Positions 51,027-58,911 of a stretch of DNA of 64,000 nt are shown one piece after another. A program made the translations under genes and the position numbers. The DNA comes from Caulobacter sp. SLTY (lineage in GTDB: Bacteria; Pseudomonadota; Alphaproteobacteria; Caulobacterales; Caulobacteraceae). The stretch is from positions 1 to 64,000 of the forward strand of contig NZ_JAAALA010000019.1 in the NCBI RefSeq assembly GCF_009905535.1, given 5' to 3'. How positions within the stretch are numbered: position 1 is the first letter of the stretch; each line of letters begins with the position of its first letter. The notes under the pieces were generated by a model that saw only the letters and a program-made list of their open reading frames with translations, made no database searches and was not told the origin of the DNA.

Positions 51027-51948
51027 GGAGCCCCGCATCTGGCTGATCGCCGGACCCACCGCAAGCGGCAAGTCCGCCCTGGCCCTGCGCCTGGCCCGAG
51101 AAATCGGTGGGGAGATCGTCAACGCCGACGCCCTGCAGCTTTACGCAGACCTGCGCACCCTGAGCGCGAGGCCCTCGCCGGAGGAGGAGGCGCAGGCGCC
51201 GCATCATCTGTTCGGGACCGTCGATGGCGCCGAAGGTTGGAGTGTCGGGCGCTGGTTGCGGGCGGGGAGCGAGCTGATCGAGGCGATCAATGGCCGGGGC
51301 CGACCGGCCATTCTGGTTGGCGGGACGGGGCTCTATTTCAAGGCCCTGACCCAGGGTCTGGCCGAGGTGCCTCCAGTTCCGGCGGCGGTGCGGGAGGCCG
51401 AGGAGGCGCGGTTCGAGGCGGAGGGCGAGGCGGCGGCGCGCGACCGGCTGCGGATGGCCGACCCGGCAGCGGAGGCGCGAATCGCGCCGGGCGACCGACT
51501 CCGGCTGACCAGGGCGCTTGAGGTGCTGGCCGCCACAGGCAAGCCGCTGAGCGACTGGCAAGCCGAGACCCAGGGTCTGCTGGCGCCGGGCGACTGGCGC
51601 GGCCTGGCGCTGGAGCCGCCGCGCGAGGCCGTTTATGCCCGCTGCGACGCGCGGCTGGCCGGGATGCTGCAGGCTGGTGCTTTGGACGAGGTCCGGAAGC
51701 TGACAGCGCGGGCGCTGGATCCGCGCCTGCCGGTGATGAAGGCGGTGGGGGTGAGGGAGTTCGCCTCCCACCTGGCCGGTGAAATGCCCCTCGACAAAGC
51801 GTTGGACGACGCCCGACGGGAGACGCGCCGGTACGCTAAGCGACAGCTGACCTGGCTGCGTAACCAGATGGCCAACTGGTCGCGCATCAACGCGGTCGAG
51901 CCCGAGGCGCAGTGGTTACAATTGGAACAAACTTGCGCAAATCCCTGA
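51025..51948 (+). CDS. miaA: tRNA dimethylallyltransferase
   Basis: MiaA adds the isopentenyl group to A37 of UNN-reading tRNAs. The 307-residue product has the P-loop [16 protein letters not shown] near residue 8, the substrate segment [20 protein letters not shown] (in parts), [16 protein letters not shown] near 93 and [13 protein letters not shown] near the end. Start candidates are ATG 51025 and ATG 51013. Either overlaps the 5' end of serB, so the two promoters lie inside each other's coding sequence. Confidence 0.95.
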   Translation: MEPRIWLIAGPTASGKSALALRLAREIGGEIVNADALQLYADLRTLSARPSPEEEAQAPHHLFGTVDGAEGWSVGRWLRAGSELIEAINGRGRPAILVGGTGLYFKALTQGLAEVPPVPAAVREAEEARFEAEGEAAARDRLRMADPAAEARIAPGDRLRLTRALEVLAATGKPLSDWQAETQGLLAPGDWRGLALEPPREAVYARCDARLAGMLQAGALDEVRKLTARALDPRLPVMKAVGVREFASHLAGEMPLDKALDDARRETRRYAKRQLTWLRNQMANWSRINAVEPEAQWLQLEQTCANP

Positions 51949-52005
51949 CTTGACCCGGCTTTGCGCGCGTGGCATGAAGAAAATCGTGGATTTGGAGCAA
52001 ACTTC

Positions 52006-52035
52006 GTGCGCAACGTGAGACTTGTACTTACCTAG
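52006..52035 (+). CDS. ilvBN leader peptide (MRNVRLVLT)
   Basis: A nine-codon reading frame GTG-CGC-AAC-GTG-AGA-CTT-GTA-CTT-ACC-TAG lies 110 bases before ilvB, with GGAG upstream. It encodes two Val (one internal plus GTA) and two Leu, using CTT and GTA, which are rare in this GC-rich sequence. A hairpin and a terminator follow, so ribosome stalling on Val/Leu codons can control read-through. Attenuation of ilvBN is known in Caulobacter crescentus. Confidence 0.72.
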   Translation: MRNVRLVLT

Positions 52036-52108
52036 CGGCCTCGCGTGGCGTGTCCCCAGCACGCCGCTCAAGGCCGCATGCGCCAAAGGCCCCCCGCGGG
52101 CCTTTTTT
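52036..52108 (+). terminator. ilvBN attenuator: pause hairpin and terminator
   Basis: A first hairpin pairs GCGGCCT (52035-52041) with AGGCCGC downstream, enclosing GGCGTG-TCCCCAG-CACGCC. The terminator is AAAGGCCC (52085-52092), loop CCCGC, GGGCCTTT (52098-52105) with a TTTTTT run to 52108. The GGCC blocks of the first hairpin could pair with those of the terminator and so form an antiterminator. Confidence 0.75.
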
Positions 52109-52144
52109 GTTGCCCGAACGACCCCTGCCTCCCGAGACCGACAG

Positions 52145-53974
52145 ATGACCGAACAGCAAACCGCCCAAACCCCCGCCAGCGAGGCGCCCGCCGTCCAACT
52201 GGACACCCTGACCGGCGCCGAGATGGTGGTCCGCGCCCTGATCGATCAGGGGGTTGAGGTGCTGTTCGGCTATCCGGGCGGGGCGGTGCTGCCGATCTAT
52301 GATGCCCTGTTCCAGGACAACGAAACCCACGGCGACCGGCTGCGCCACATCCTGGTGCGCCACGAACAGGGCGCCGCCCACGCCGCCGAGGGTTACGCTC
52401 GCTCGACCGGCAAGCCGGGCGTCGTGCTGGTGACCAGCGGGCCGGGGGCGACCAACGCCATCACTGGCATTGTCGATGCGCTGATGGACTCGATCCCCAT
52501 GGTCGTGCTGACCGGCCAGGTCCCGACTCACCTGATCGGCACCGACGCCTTCCAGGAGGCCGACACGGTCGGCATCACCCGCGCCTGCACCAAGCACAAC
52601 TACCTGGTGAAGGACGTCCGCGACCTGCCGCGCATCCTGCACGAGGCCTTCCACATCGCCACCAGCGGCCGGCCGGGGCCGGTGCTGATCGACATCCCCA
52701 AGGACGTGCAGTTCTCCCGCGGGGCCTACCAGGGTCCCGACGAGGTGACTTTCGGCCATGGCTACAGCCCCCGGACCAAGGGCGATCCGGCCCGCATCAC
52801 CGAGGCGGCCAAGCTGATCGCCGGCGCCCAGCGGCCGATCTTCTACACCGGCGGCGGGGTGATCAACGCCGGCCCCGAAGCCGCCGCCGCCCTGCGCGAG
52901 CTGGCGGCCCTGACCGGGGCACCGGTGACCTCCACCCTGATGGGGCTGGGCGCCTTCCCGGCGGCCGATCCGGCCTGGCTGGGCATGCTGGGCATGCACG
53001 GCACGTTCGAGGCCAACAACGCCATGCATGACTGCGACGTGATGATCTGCGTCGGGGCGCGGTTCGATGACCGGGTCACCGGGCGGCTGGACGCCTTCTC
53101 GCCGGGCTCGAAGAAGATCCACATCGATATCGACGCCAGTTCGATCAACAAGAACGTCCGCGTCGATGTCGGCATCGTCGGCGACGCCGGCAGCGTGCTG
53201 AGCGACCTGGTCACCGCCTGGAAAGCCGCCGGCCACAAGCCCAACCGCGAGGCGCTGGGCGAGTGGTGGCGGCAGATCGACGGCTGGCGCGCGGTGCAAT
53301 GCCTGCGCTACGGCAAGAGCGAAACGACCATCAAGCCGCAGTACGCCATCGAGCGGCTGTATGCGCTGACCAAGGACCGTGACACCTACATCACCACCGA
53401 AGTCGGCCAGCACCAGATGTGGGCCGCCCAGTTCTATCGCTTCCAGGAGCCCAACCGCTGGATGACCTCCGGGGGCCTCGGCACCATGGGCTACGGCCTG
53501 CCCGCCGCCGTCGGGGTGCAGCTGGCCCACCCCGACAGCCTGGTCATCGATATCGCCGGCGAAGCCAGCATCCAGATGTGCATCCAAGAGCTGTCGACGG
53601 CGGTGCAGTACGACCTGCCGGTGAAGATCTTCATCCTCAACAACGAATGGATGGGCATGGTCCGCCAGTGGCAGGAGCTGCTGCATGGCCAGCGCTACAG
53701 CCACAGCTACTCCTCCAGCCTGCCCGACTTCGTGAAGCTGGCCGAGGCCTATGGCGCCAAGGGCATCCGCTGCGCCGACCCGGCCGCGCTGGACGCCGCC
53801 ATCCTTGAGATGATCGACCACCCCGGCCCGGTGATCTTCGACTGCCGCGTGGAGAAGGCGGAGAACTGCCTGCCGATGATCCCCTCCGGCAAGGCGCACA
53901 ACGAGATGATCCTGCCCGAGGAACTGGACGATCTGGGCTCGGTGATCGACGAGGCCGGGCGTAGGCTGGTCTGA
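52145..53974 (+). CDS. ilvB: Acetolactate synthase large (catalytic) subunit
   Basis: A ThDP enzyme that forms acetolactate and acetohydroxybutyrate, the first shared step to Val, Leu and Ile. The 609-residue product has FGYPGGAVLPIYDAL and the catalytic Glu in VRHEQGAAHAAEGYAR near 75. FAD-domain and DDRVTGRLDAFSPGSKK segments follow. The ThDP site DIAGEASIQMCIQELSTAVQ runs to NNEWMGMVRQWQ. GEA replaces the textbook GDG, a form I recognise from alphaproteobacterial homologues. The start is ATG 52145. It overlaps ilvN and is controlled by the attenuator. Confidence 0.96.
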   Translation: MTEQQTAQTPASEAPAVQLDTLTGAEMVVRALIDQGVEVLFGYPGGAVLPIYDALFQDNETHGDRLRHILVRHEQGAAHAAEGYARSTGKPGVVLVTSGPGATNAITGIVDALMDSIPMVVLTGQVPTHLIGTDAFQEADTVGITRACTKHNYLVKDVRDLPRILHEAFHIATSGRPGPVLIDIPKDVQFSRGAYQGPDEVTFGHGYSPRTKGDPARITEAAKLIAGAQRPIFYTGGGVINAGPEAAAALRELAALTGAPVTSTLMGLGAFPAADPAWLGMLGMHGTFEANNAMHDCDVMICVGARFDDRVTGRLDAFSPGSKKIHIDIDASSINKNVRVDVGIVGDAGSVLSDLVTAWKAAGHKPNREALGEWWRQIDGWRAVQCLRYGKSETTIKPQYAIERLYALTKDRDTYITTEVGQHQMWAAQFYRFQEPNRWMTSGGLGTMGYGLPAAVGVQLAHPDSLVIDIAGEASIQMCIQELSTAVQYDLPVKIFILNNEWMGMVRQWQELLHGQRYSHSYSSSLPDFVKLAEAYGAKGIRCADPAALDAAILEMIDHPGPVIFDCRVEKAENCLPMIPSGKAHNEMILPEELDDLGSVIDEAGRRLV

Positions 53975-54525
53975 TGAGTCTTCCCGCCCAACCCGCCTCC
54001 GCCTACGACCTTGCCCACGAGACCGAGGTTGAACAGCTCGCCACCTTCGCCCTGCTGGTCGATAACGAAGCCGGTGTGCTGCACCGCGTCGTCGGGCTGT
54101 TCGCCGCGCGGGGCTACAACATCGACAGCCTCACCGTCGCCGAGACCGACCGCAAGGCCCACACCAGCCGGATCACCATCGTCACCCGCGGCGCCCACCA
54201 TGTGCTCGAGCAGATCGAGGCGCAGCTCGAGAAGGTAGTCAGCGTCCGCCGCGTTCAGGACGTCACCCGTGATCCCAACGGGGTCGAGCGCGAGCTGGCG
54301 CTGGTCAAGGTAAAGGGCGCCGGGGCCGACCGGGTCGAGGCGCTGCGGGTGTCGGAAATCTTCCGTGCCAAGGTGATCGACACCACGTCGGAGAGCTTCG
54401 TCTTCGAGATCACCGGGGCGCCGGGCAAGATCGACAGCTTCGTCGAGCTGATGCGGCCGCTGGGCCTGGTCGAGCTGTCTCGCACTGGGGTTCTGTCTAT
54501 CGAGCGCGGCCCAGACGCCATGTAG
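53974..54525 (+). CDS. ilvN: Acetolactate synthase small (regulatory) subunit
   Basis: A 183-residue ACT-domain regulatory subunit that gives valine feedback inhibition. The ACT domain spans about residues 20-95 (ATFALLVDNEAGVLHRVVGL, FAARGYNIDSLTVAETDRKA, HTSRITIVTRG). The C-terminal half carries ELALVKVKG and the FEITGAPGKIDSFVELMRPL ending. TGATG links it to ilvB. Confidence 0.97.
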   Translation: MSLPAQPASAYDLAHETEVEQLATFALLVDNEAGVLHRVVGLFAARGYNIDSLTVAETDRKAHTSRITIVTRGAHHVLEQIEAQLEKVVSVRRVQDVTRDPNGVERELALVKVKGAGADRVEALRVSEIFRAKVIDTTSESFVFEITGAPGKIDSFVELMRPLGLVELSRTGVLSIERGPDAM

Positions 54526-54582
54526 GGAGCCGGTTGCGGGGACGGGCGTTGTGCTTGCCGACCCCCAACTCCGGAGACCACC

Positions 54583-55002
54583 ATGAGCGACCTCGACCTC
54601 AAGGACATCGCCAAGAAATTCAAGCACATCGACATCGCCATCCTGACGACCAAGAAGCCCGGCGGCGACCTGGACGCCCGGCCGATGAGCAACAATGGCG
54701 ACGTGGACTATGACGGCGACTCCTACTTCTTCACCACCGATGAGAAGCGTGTGGTCGCTCAGATCAAGGCCGACCCGAACGTCAACCTGGGCTTCACCGG
54801 CAAGCACGGTTTCTGGGCCTCGGTCGATGGCACGGCCGAACTGATCCAGGACAAGGCCGCCTTCAAGGACCATTGGACCAAGGATCTCGACGCCTGGTTC
54901 GAGGACGGCATCGACACCGCCGGCCTGACCCTGATCAAGGTCCACGCCGACAAGATCCGCTATTGGGACAAGATGGACGAGGGTGAACTCACCGTCCGAT
55001 AA
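54583..55002 (+). CDS. Pyridoxamine 5'-phosphate oxidase-like (general stress FMN-binding) protein
   Basis: A 139-residue split-barrel flavoprotein of the GsiB-26/Pyridox_ox-like stress-protein family. Landmarks are FKHIDIAILTTKKPGGDLDA (substrate/FMN strand), RPMSNNGDVDYDGDSYFFTT, VNLGFTGKHGFWASVDGTAE (strand pair) and the C-terminal KVHADKIRYWD. It binds FMN or F420-like cofactors; activity is unknown. GGAGACCACC precedes the ATG. It lies just upstream of the tmRNA gene. Confidence 0.86.
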   Translation: MSDLDLKDIAKKFKHIDIAILTTKKPGGDLDARPMSNNGDVDYDGDSYFFTTDEKRVVAQIKADPNVNLGFTGKHGFWASVDGTAELIQDKAAFKDHWTKDLDAWFEDGIDTAGLTLIKVHADKIRYWDKMDEGELTVR

Positions 55003-55039
55003 CGCCCCTTTCGTTCGGCGGCCCGAGCGCCTATATTGA

Positions 55040-55380
55040 AGGTGTTCGGGCTTGCTCGGACTATGGAGATAAACGCGCACGTAATAAGCGGACTGGACCC
55101 GGGTGCGATTCCCGGCGGCTCCACCAATCTCTCCCGAGTTATCACGGGAAGCGCGGGGCCGATCAGCATCGACAGACGTGTAAAGGTGATTGCTTTCTCT
55201 CGGCTTGACCCACCGTTTCGGGTCTTTAACTAACTGCGAACGATAACTTCGCTGAAGAGTTTGCTGTCGCCGCGTAATGCGGTGCCGGCGAATTCGCCTT
55301 AAAGCCCTGCGGGTTTAGCACCTTCAGGCGGGGCCCGGGGGGAGCCTGGCAACAGAATCTCCCCACCTTTCAAGTCTAGG
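55040..55380 (+). ncRNA. ssrA: Transfer-messenger RNA, permuted two-piece form
   Basis: The gene is circularly permuted as in other Alphaproteobacteria. The acceptor piece comes first: T-arm CCGGG-TGCGATT-CCCGG (55099-55115), then acceptor strand CGGCTCC and ACCA ending at 55126. After a spacer, the coding piece begins near 55155 with GGGGCCG, which pairs with CGGCTCC. The tag frame at 55236-55277 reads ANDNFAEEFAVAA-stop, giving the Caulobacter tag AANDNFAEEFAVAA with the charged Ala. A TATATT -10 box lies at 55032-55037. The outer ends are estimates. Bases 55381-55585 hold no recognised gene. Confidence 0.93.
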
Positions 55381-55585
55381 GGCCACGTCTGCCCCGACCG
55401 GCGGTACATCACGGATCCGTGGCCGGTAACCCGCCCGTGACCGCCGTGAGCGTTGACCTGCCCGGCGATACAGGCCAGTTCCGGACGCTCTGACAGACGG
55501 GCGAAAAGCCCGCAGCAACGGAATTCCGTGAAGCCGGCGGAGAGGCGCGCAAGACCTCCCAACCGGCTCGCGCTTGGGAGCCTCA

Positions 55586-57052
55586 ATGCCCGGTCGTCAC
55601 CACATCCTGCGCCGCCGTCGCGCCAAGGTCGTCGCTACGCTTGGGCCGGCCTCGGCTTCGGCTGAGATGATCGAGACGCTGCACAAGGGCGGGGCCGATG
55701 TGTTCCGGCTGAACTTCAGCCATGGCGACCATGCCGCCCACGCCCAGAACCTGGCCTGGATCCGGGCGCTGGAGAAGAAGACCGGACATCCGATCGGGGT
55801 GCTGGCCGACGTCCAGGGGCCGAAGCTGAGAATCGGCCGGTTCAGCGGCGGCCACGTGACCCTGCAGAAGGGCCAGGCGTTCCGGCTCGACCTGTCGCCG
55901 ACGCCTGGCGATGTGCGCCGAGTGCAGCTGCCGCACCCGGAGATCATCAACGCCGCGACGCCGGGGATGAACCTGCTGATCGACGACGGGAAACTCAAAC
56001 TCCGCGTCGATCATGTGCGTGAGGATCACCTGGAGACCACGGTGCTGGTCGCCGGGCGCCTGAGCGACCGCAAGGGCGTCAATGTGCCTGACGTGATGCT
56101 GCCGATTCCGGCCCTGACCAAGAAAGACCGTGAGGACCTGGCCTTCGCCCTGGAAGCCGGGGTCGATTATGTCGGCCTGTCGTTCGTCCAGCGGCCAGAG
56201 GACGTGGTCGAGGCCCGTGAGTTGGTCGGCGGCCGGGGATGGATCCTCACCAAGCTGGAAAAGCCGCAGGCGCTGGTGAACCTGGACGAGATCGTCGCGC
56301 TCAGCGATGCGGTGATGGTGGCCCGCGGCGACCTGGGGGTCGAGCTGCCGCCCGAGGAGGTGCCGCTGGCCCAGCGTCGCATCGTCCGCAAGGCCCGCGA
56401 ACTGGGAAAGCCCGTGATTGTGGCCACCCAGATGATGGAGAGCATGATCAGCTCCCCTACCCCGACCCGCGCCGAGGCCAGCGACGTTGCTGGGGCGCTG
56501 TTCGAGGGGGCGGACGCGGTGATGCTGTCGGCGGAGACGGCGGCGGGGCAGTACCCGCTTGAAGCCGTCGACATGATGGACCGCATCCTGACCCGCACCG
56601 AGCGGGACGAGGAATGGCGCCGGGTGATCGACGACCGCCCGCTGGCCCCGGAGACCAACTCGGCCGGCGCGATCGCCGCCGCCGCCCGGGCGGTAGCCGA
56701 CAGCAGCGGCGCCAAAGTGATCTGCGCCTTCACCCATGGCGGCTCCACCGCCCTTCGCATCGCCCGCCAGCGGCCGACCGCGCCGATCCTTGGCCTGACC
56801 CCGATCATCGAGACCGCGCGCCGCCTCGCGCTTGTCTGGGGCGTCCATCCCGTTCAGATTCCGCCGCACGACACCATGACCGCCGCCGTGTCGAGCGCCC
56901 TGCAGACCGCCCGCCGCGAAGGCTTCGCCACCTGGGGTGACGAGATCGTGGTCACCGCCGGCGTGCCCTTCAACACCCCCGGATCGACCAACGCCCTGCG
57001 GGTGGCCACCGTCTCGCGCGAACAGCCGAGCCCCGCCGGTGACGAGAAATAG
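55586..57052 (+). CDS. pyk: Pyruvate kinase
   Basis: Converts phosphoenolpyruvate and ADP to pyruvate and ATP. The 488-residue product shows KVVATLGPASASAEMIETLH near the start, DVFRLNFSHGDHAAHAQN, VLADVQGPKLRIGRF, the catalytic lysine in ILTKLEKPQALVNLDEI near 222 and MVARGDLGVELPPEEVPLAQ (in parts). QMMESMISSPTPTRAE follows. The C-terminal domain has FTHGGSTALRIARQRP. The start is ATG 55586. It lies between the tmRNA gene and sspB. Confidence 0.96.
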   Translation: MPGRHHILRRRRAKVVATLGPASASAEMIETLHKGGADVFRLNFSHGDHAAHAQNLAWIRALEKKTGHPIGVLADVQGPKLRIGRFSGGHVTLQKGQAFRLDLSPTPGDVRRVQLPHPEIINAATPGMNLLIDDGKLKLRVDHVREDHLETTVLVAGRLSDRKGVNVPDVMLPIPALTKKDREDLAFALEAGVDYVGLSFVQRPEDVVEARELVGGRGWILTKLEKPQALVNLDEIVALSDAVMVARGDLGVELPPEEVPLAQRRIVRKARELGKPVIVATQMMESMISSPTPTRAEASDVAGALFEGADAVMLSAETAAGQYPLEAVDMMDRILTRTERDEEWRRVIDDRPLAPETNSAGAIAAAARAVADSSGAKVICAFTHGGSTALRIARQRPTAPILGLTPIIETARRLALVWGVHPVQIPPHDTMTAAVSSALQTARREGFATWGDEIVVTAGVPFNTPGSTNALRVATVSREQPSPAGDEK

Positions 57053-57144
57053 CCTTTCGCCCCTCGCCCCCTGAATGAGCGTCTTTGCGACCGCCACGCG
57101 ACCGGCTAGGTTGCGGCTTCAAGACGCAGGAACGTGTGCAGCTT

Positions 57145-57621
57145 ATGGCTCAGGACAAGCCCCCCCAGGACTTGATGCACTATGAGGCCATGGCCCAGGA
57201 CGCTCTGCGCGGGGTGGTCAAGGCGGCGCTGAAGCGGGCCGCGGCGCCCGGCGGCCTGCCGGGCGATCACCACTTTTACATCACCTTCAAGACCCAGGCG
57301 CCGGGTGTGTCCGGCCCGCCGGAGGTGCTGAGCAAGTACCCTGACGAGATGACCATCATCCTGCAGCACCAGTACTGGGACCTGGCGCCGGGCGAGACCT
57401 TTTTCACCGTCACCCTGAAGTTTGGCGGCCAGCCCAAGCGGCTGTCGATTCCCTATGCGGCGGTGGTGCGGTTCTTCGACCCCTACGTCCAGTTCGGCCT
57501 GCAGTTCGAGGCGCCGGAAGTTTACACCCTGGCCGAGGACGAGGCCGAAGAGGCCGCGCCGGCCGCCGAGGGCGGTGAGGAGCCCAAGGTCGTTTCGCTG
57601 GACCAGTTCCGCAAGAAATGA
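57145..57621 (+). CDS. sspB: SspB-type adaptor for ClpXP (ssrA-tag binding)
   Basis: Alphaproteobacterial SspB binds tmRNA-tagged proteins and tethers them to ClpXP. The 158-residue protein has the family N-terminus LMHYEAMAQDALRGVVKAAL, the tag-binding beta fold (HHFYITFKTQAPGVSGP, YPDEMTIILQHQYWDLAPGE) and FGGQPKRLSIPYAAVVRFFD. An acidic linker (EDEAEEAAPAAEGGEE) precedes the ClpX-docking tail VVSLDQFRKK. The ATG at 57145 replaces a longer frame. Encoded 1.8 kb from the tmRNA whose tag it recognises. It overlaps the next gene (ATGA). Confidence 0.93.
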   Translation: MAQDKPPQDLMHYEAMAQDALRGVVKAALKRAAAPGGLPGDHHFYITFKTQAPGVSGPPEVLSKYPDEMTIILQHQYWDLAPGETFFTVTLKFGGQPKRLSIPYAAVVRFFDPYVQFGLQFEAPEVYTLAEDEAEEAAPAAEGGEEPKVVSLDQFRKK

Positions 57622-58088
57622 GCGAAATCGCCTCGGACATGGCTGAAACGCTCAGCGACGAGGCGATCCTTCAGCGATTCCACAGCGCCAAGTCGCTGCC
57701 CAGCGGCTCCCGGACTCTCGGCTTCCGAGTCGAGGCGGTGAGCCAGGCTGAACAGCGGGTCGATATTTCGTTCGAGGCCCGCGCCGACCTGTTGGCCAAC
57801 CCGATGGGCCAGGTTCAGGGCGGCTATGTCTGCGCCATGCTCGACGAATGCATGTCGGTCGCCGGGCTGGTCGCTTCCGGCATGACCTGCGTCATGCCCA
57901 CGCTGGAAATGAAGACCAGCTTCCTCCGGCCCGCCATGCCCGGCCCTCTGCGCGGCGTTGGCAAAGTGGTACGCTGGGGCAAGACCATCGCCTTCCTGGA
58001 AGGCGAATTATACGATGACCAGAACCGTCTGCTGGCCAAGGCGACCGCCACGGCCATGCCGACACCGTTCAAAAGCTTCAGGAAATAG
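57618..58088 (+). CDS. PaaI-type hotdog thioesterase
   Basis: A 156-residue acyl-CoA thioesterase of the hotdog superfamily. The active-site helix is in QVQGGYVCAMLDECMSVAGL near 72-91, with LEMKTSFLRPAMPGPLRGVG (the central strand) and VRWGKTIAFLEGELYDDQNR after it. The usual HGG is QGG here, as in some PaaI relatives. Translationally coupled to sspB (ATGA), but no functional link is evident. Confidence 0.87.
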   Translation: MSEIASDMAETLSDEAILQRFHSAKSLPSGSRTLGFRVEAVSQAEQRVDISFEARADLLANPMGQVQGGYVCAMLDECMSVAGLVASGMTCVMPTLEMKTSFLRPAMPGPLRGVGKVVRWGKTIAFLEGELYDDQNRLLAKATATAMPTPFKSFRK

Positions 58089-58098
58089 GGGCGAGTTG

Positions 58099-58881
58099 AT
58101 GAAGCGCACCATCGCAACCATCGCCGGGGTCGTAGCCCTGGCCCTGGCCGGCGCGGCGCCGGCGGCGCCCAAGGGCTTTTCCGACTGGGCGGCGGTGGTC
58201 GTGGCCGGCGACTTCGTCGGCGCCCGTGGGGGACCGACCGAGACCTTCGACAATGCGCGGCGGGACATCGCCAAGACCCTTGTCGACCGGATGGGCTTCT
58301 CGCCCGCCAACATCCGCACCTATTCGGTGCGGCCGCAGCTTTACCAGGACACCAAGCCCGGCCGCAGCACCCTGTTCGGGGTCCAGAACGGCCTCAAGGA
58401 CCTCGCCGGCAAGGCCAAGGGCGGCTGCCTGTTCTACTTCACCTCTCACGGGGCCAAATACGGCGCTTTCCTCAACGCCGAGAGGGAACAGGACCAGCAG
58501 ATCATCTTTCCGGTGGTGATGGCCGAGATCGTCGACAGCGCCTGCCCGAACCGCCCGACCATCGTGGTGGTCTCGACCTGCTTCTCGGGCGTCAACGTGC
58601 CCCACCTGCAGAAGGGCGACAGGCTGGTGATGACTGCAGCCCGCAAGGACCGCAGCTCCTTCGGCTGCGGTGAAAGCAGTGTCTATCCCTACTTCGACCA
58701 GTGCTTCCTGGAGGAGGCCCAGAAGGCGCGCGACTTCGCCGTCCTGGCCACCGCCGTCAGCGGCTGTGTCTCGCGCATGGAGCGGGAAACCGGCATGTCG
58801 CCGCCCTCCGAACCGCAAATCTGGATCGGCGACGGCATCAAACCGCTGCTCCCGCTTTACGCCTTCCGCAAGGGCGGATAG
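58099..58881 (+). CDS. Exported C13-family (legumain-like) cysteine peptidase
   Basis: A 260-residue protein with a signal peptide (KRTIATIAGVVALALAGAAP) and a caspase-hemoglobinase-type fold. The N-terminal strand WAAVVVAGDFVGARGGPTET leads to the catalytic His in FYFTSHGAKYGAFL near 118 and the catalytic Cys in IVVVSTCFSGVNVPHLQ near 158. MTAARKDRSSFGCGE follows. Bacterial C13 peptidases are little studied; a periplasmic Asn- or Asp-specific protease is likely. The start is ATG 58099, ten bases after the upstream stop. Confidence 0.85.
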   Translation: MKRTIATIAGVVALALAGAAPAAPKGFSDWAAVVVAGDFVGARGGPTETFDNARRDIAKTLVDRMGFSPANIRTYSVRPQLYQDTKPGRSTLFGVQNGLKDLAGKAKGGCLFYFTSHGAKYGAFLNAEREQDQQIIFPVVMAEIVDSACPNRPTIVVVSTCFSGVNVPHLQKGDRLVMTAARKDRSSFGCGESSVYPYFDQCFLEEAQKARDFAVLATAVSGCVSRMERETGMSPPSEPQIWIGDGIKPLLPLYAFRKGG

Positions 58882-58911
58882 GCCTCTCCCTAAGGGCCCG
58901 TCGCAGCCAGG

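Noticed and set aside
53560-53650. IlvB inactivated by loss of the GDG motif (GEA present)
   Set aside because: Alphaproteobacterial IlvB proteins commonly carry GEASIQM with the downstream NN intact, so it is a lineage variant, not a defect.
52028-53899. 623-residue minus-strand frame opposite ilvB
   Set aside because: ilvB is fully supported by motifs on the plus strand; the antisense frame is low complexity.
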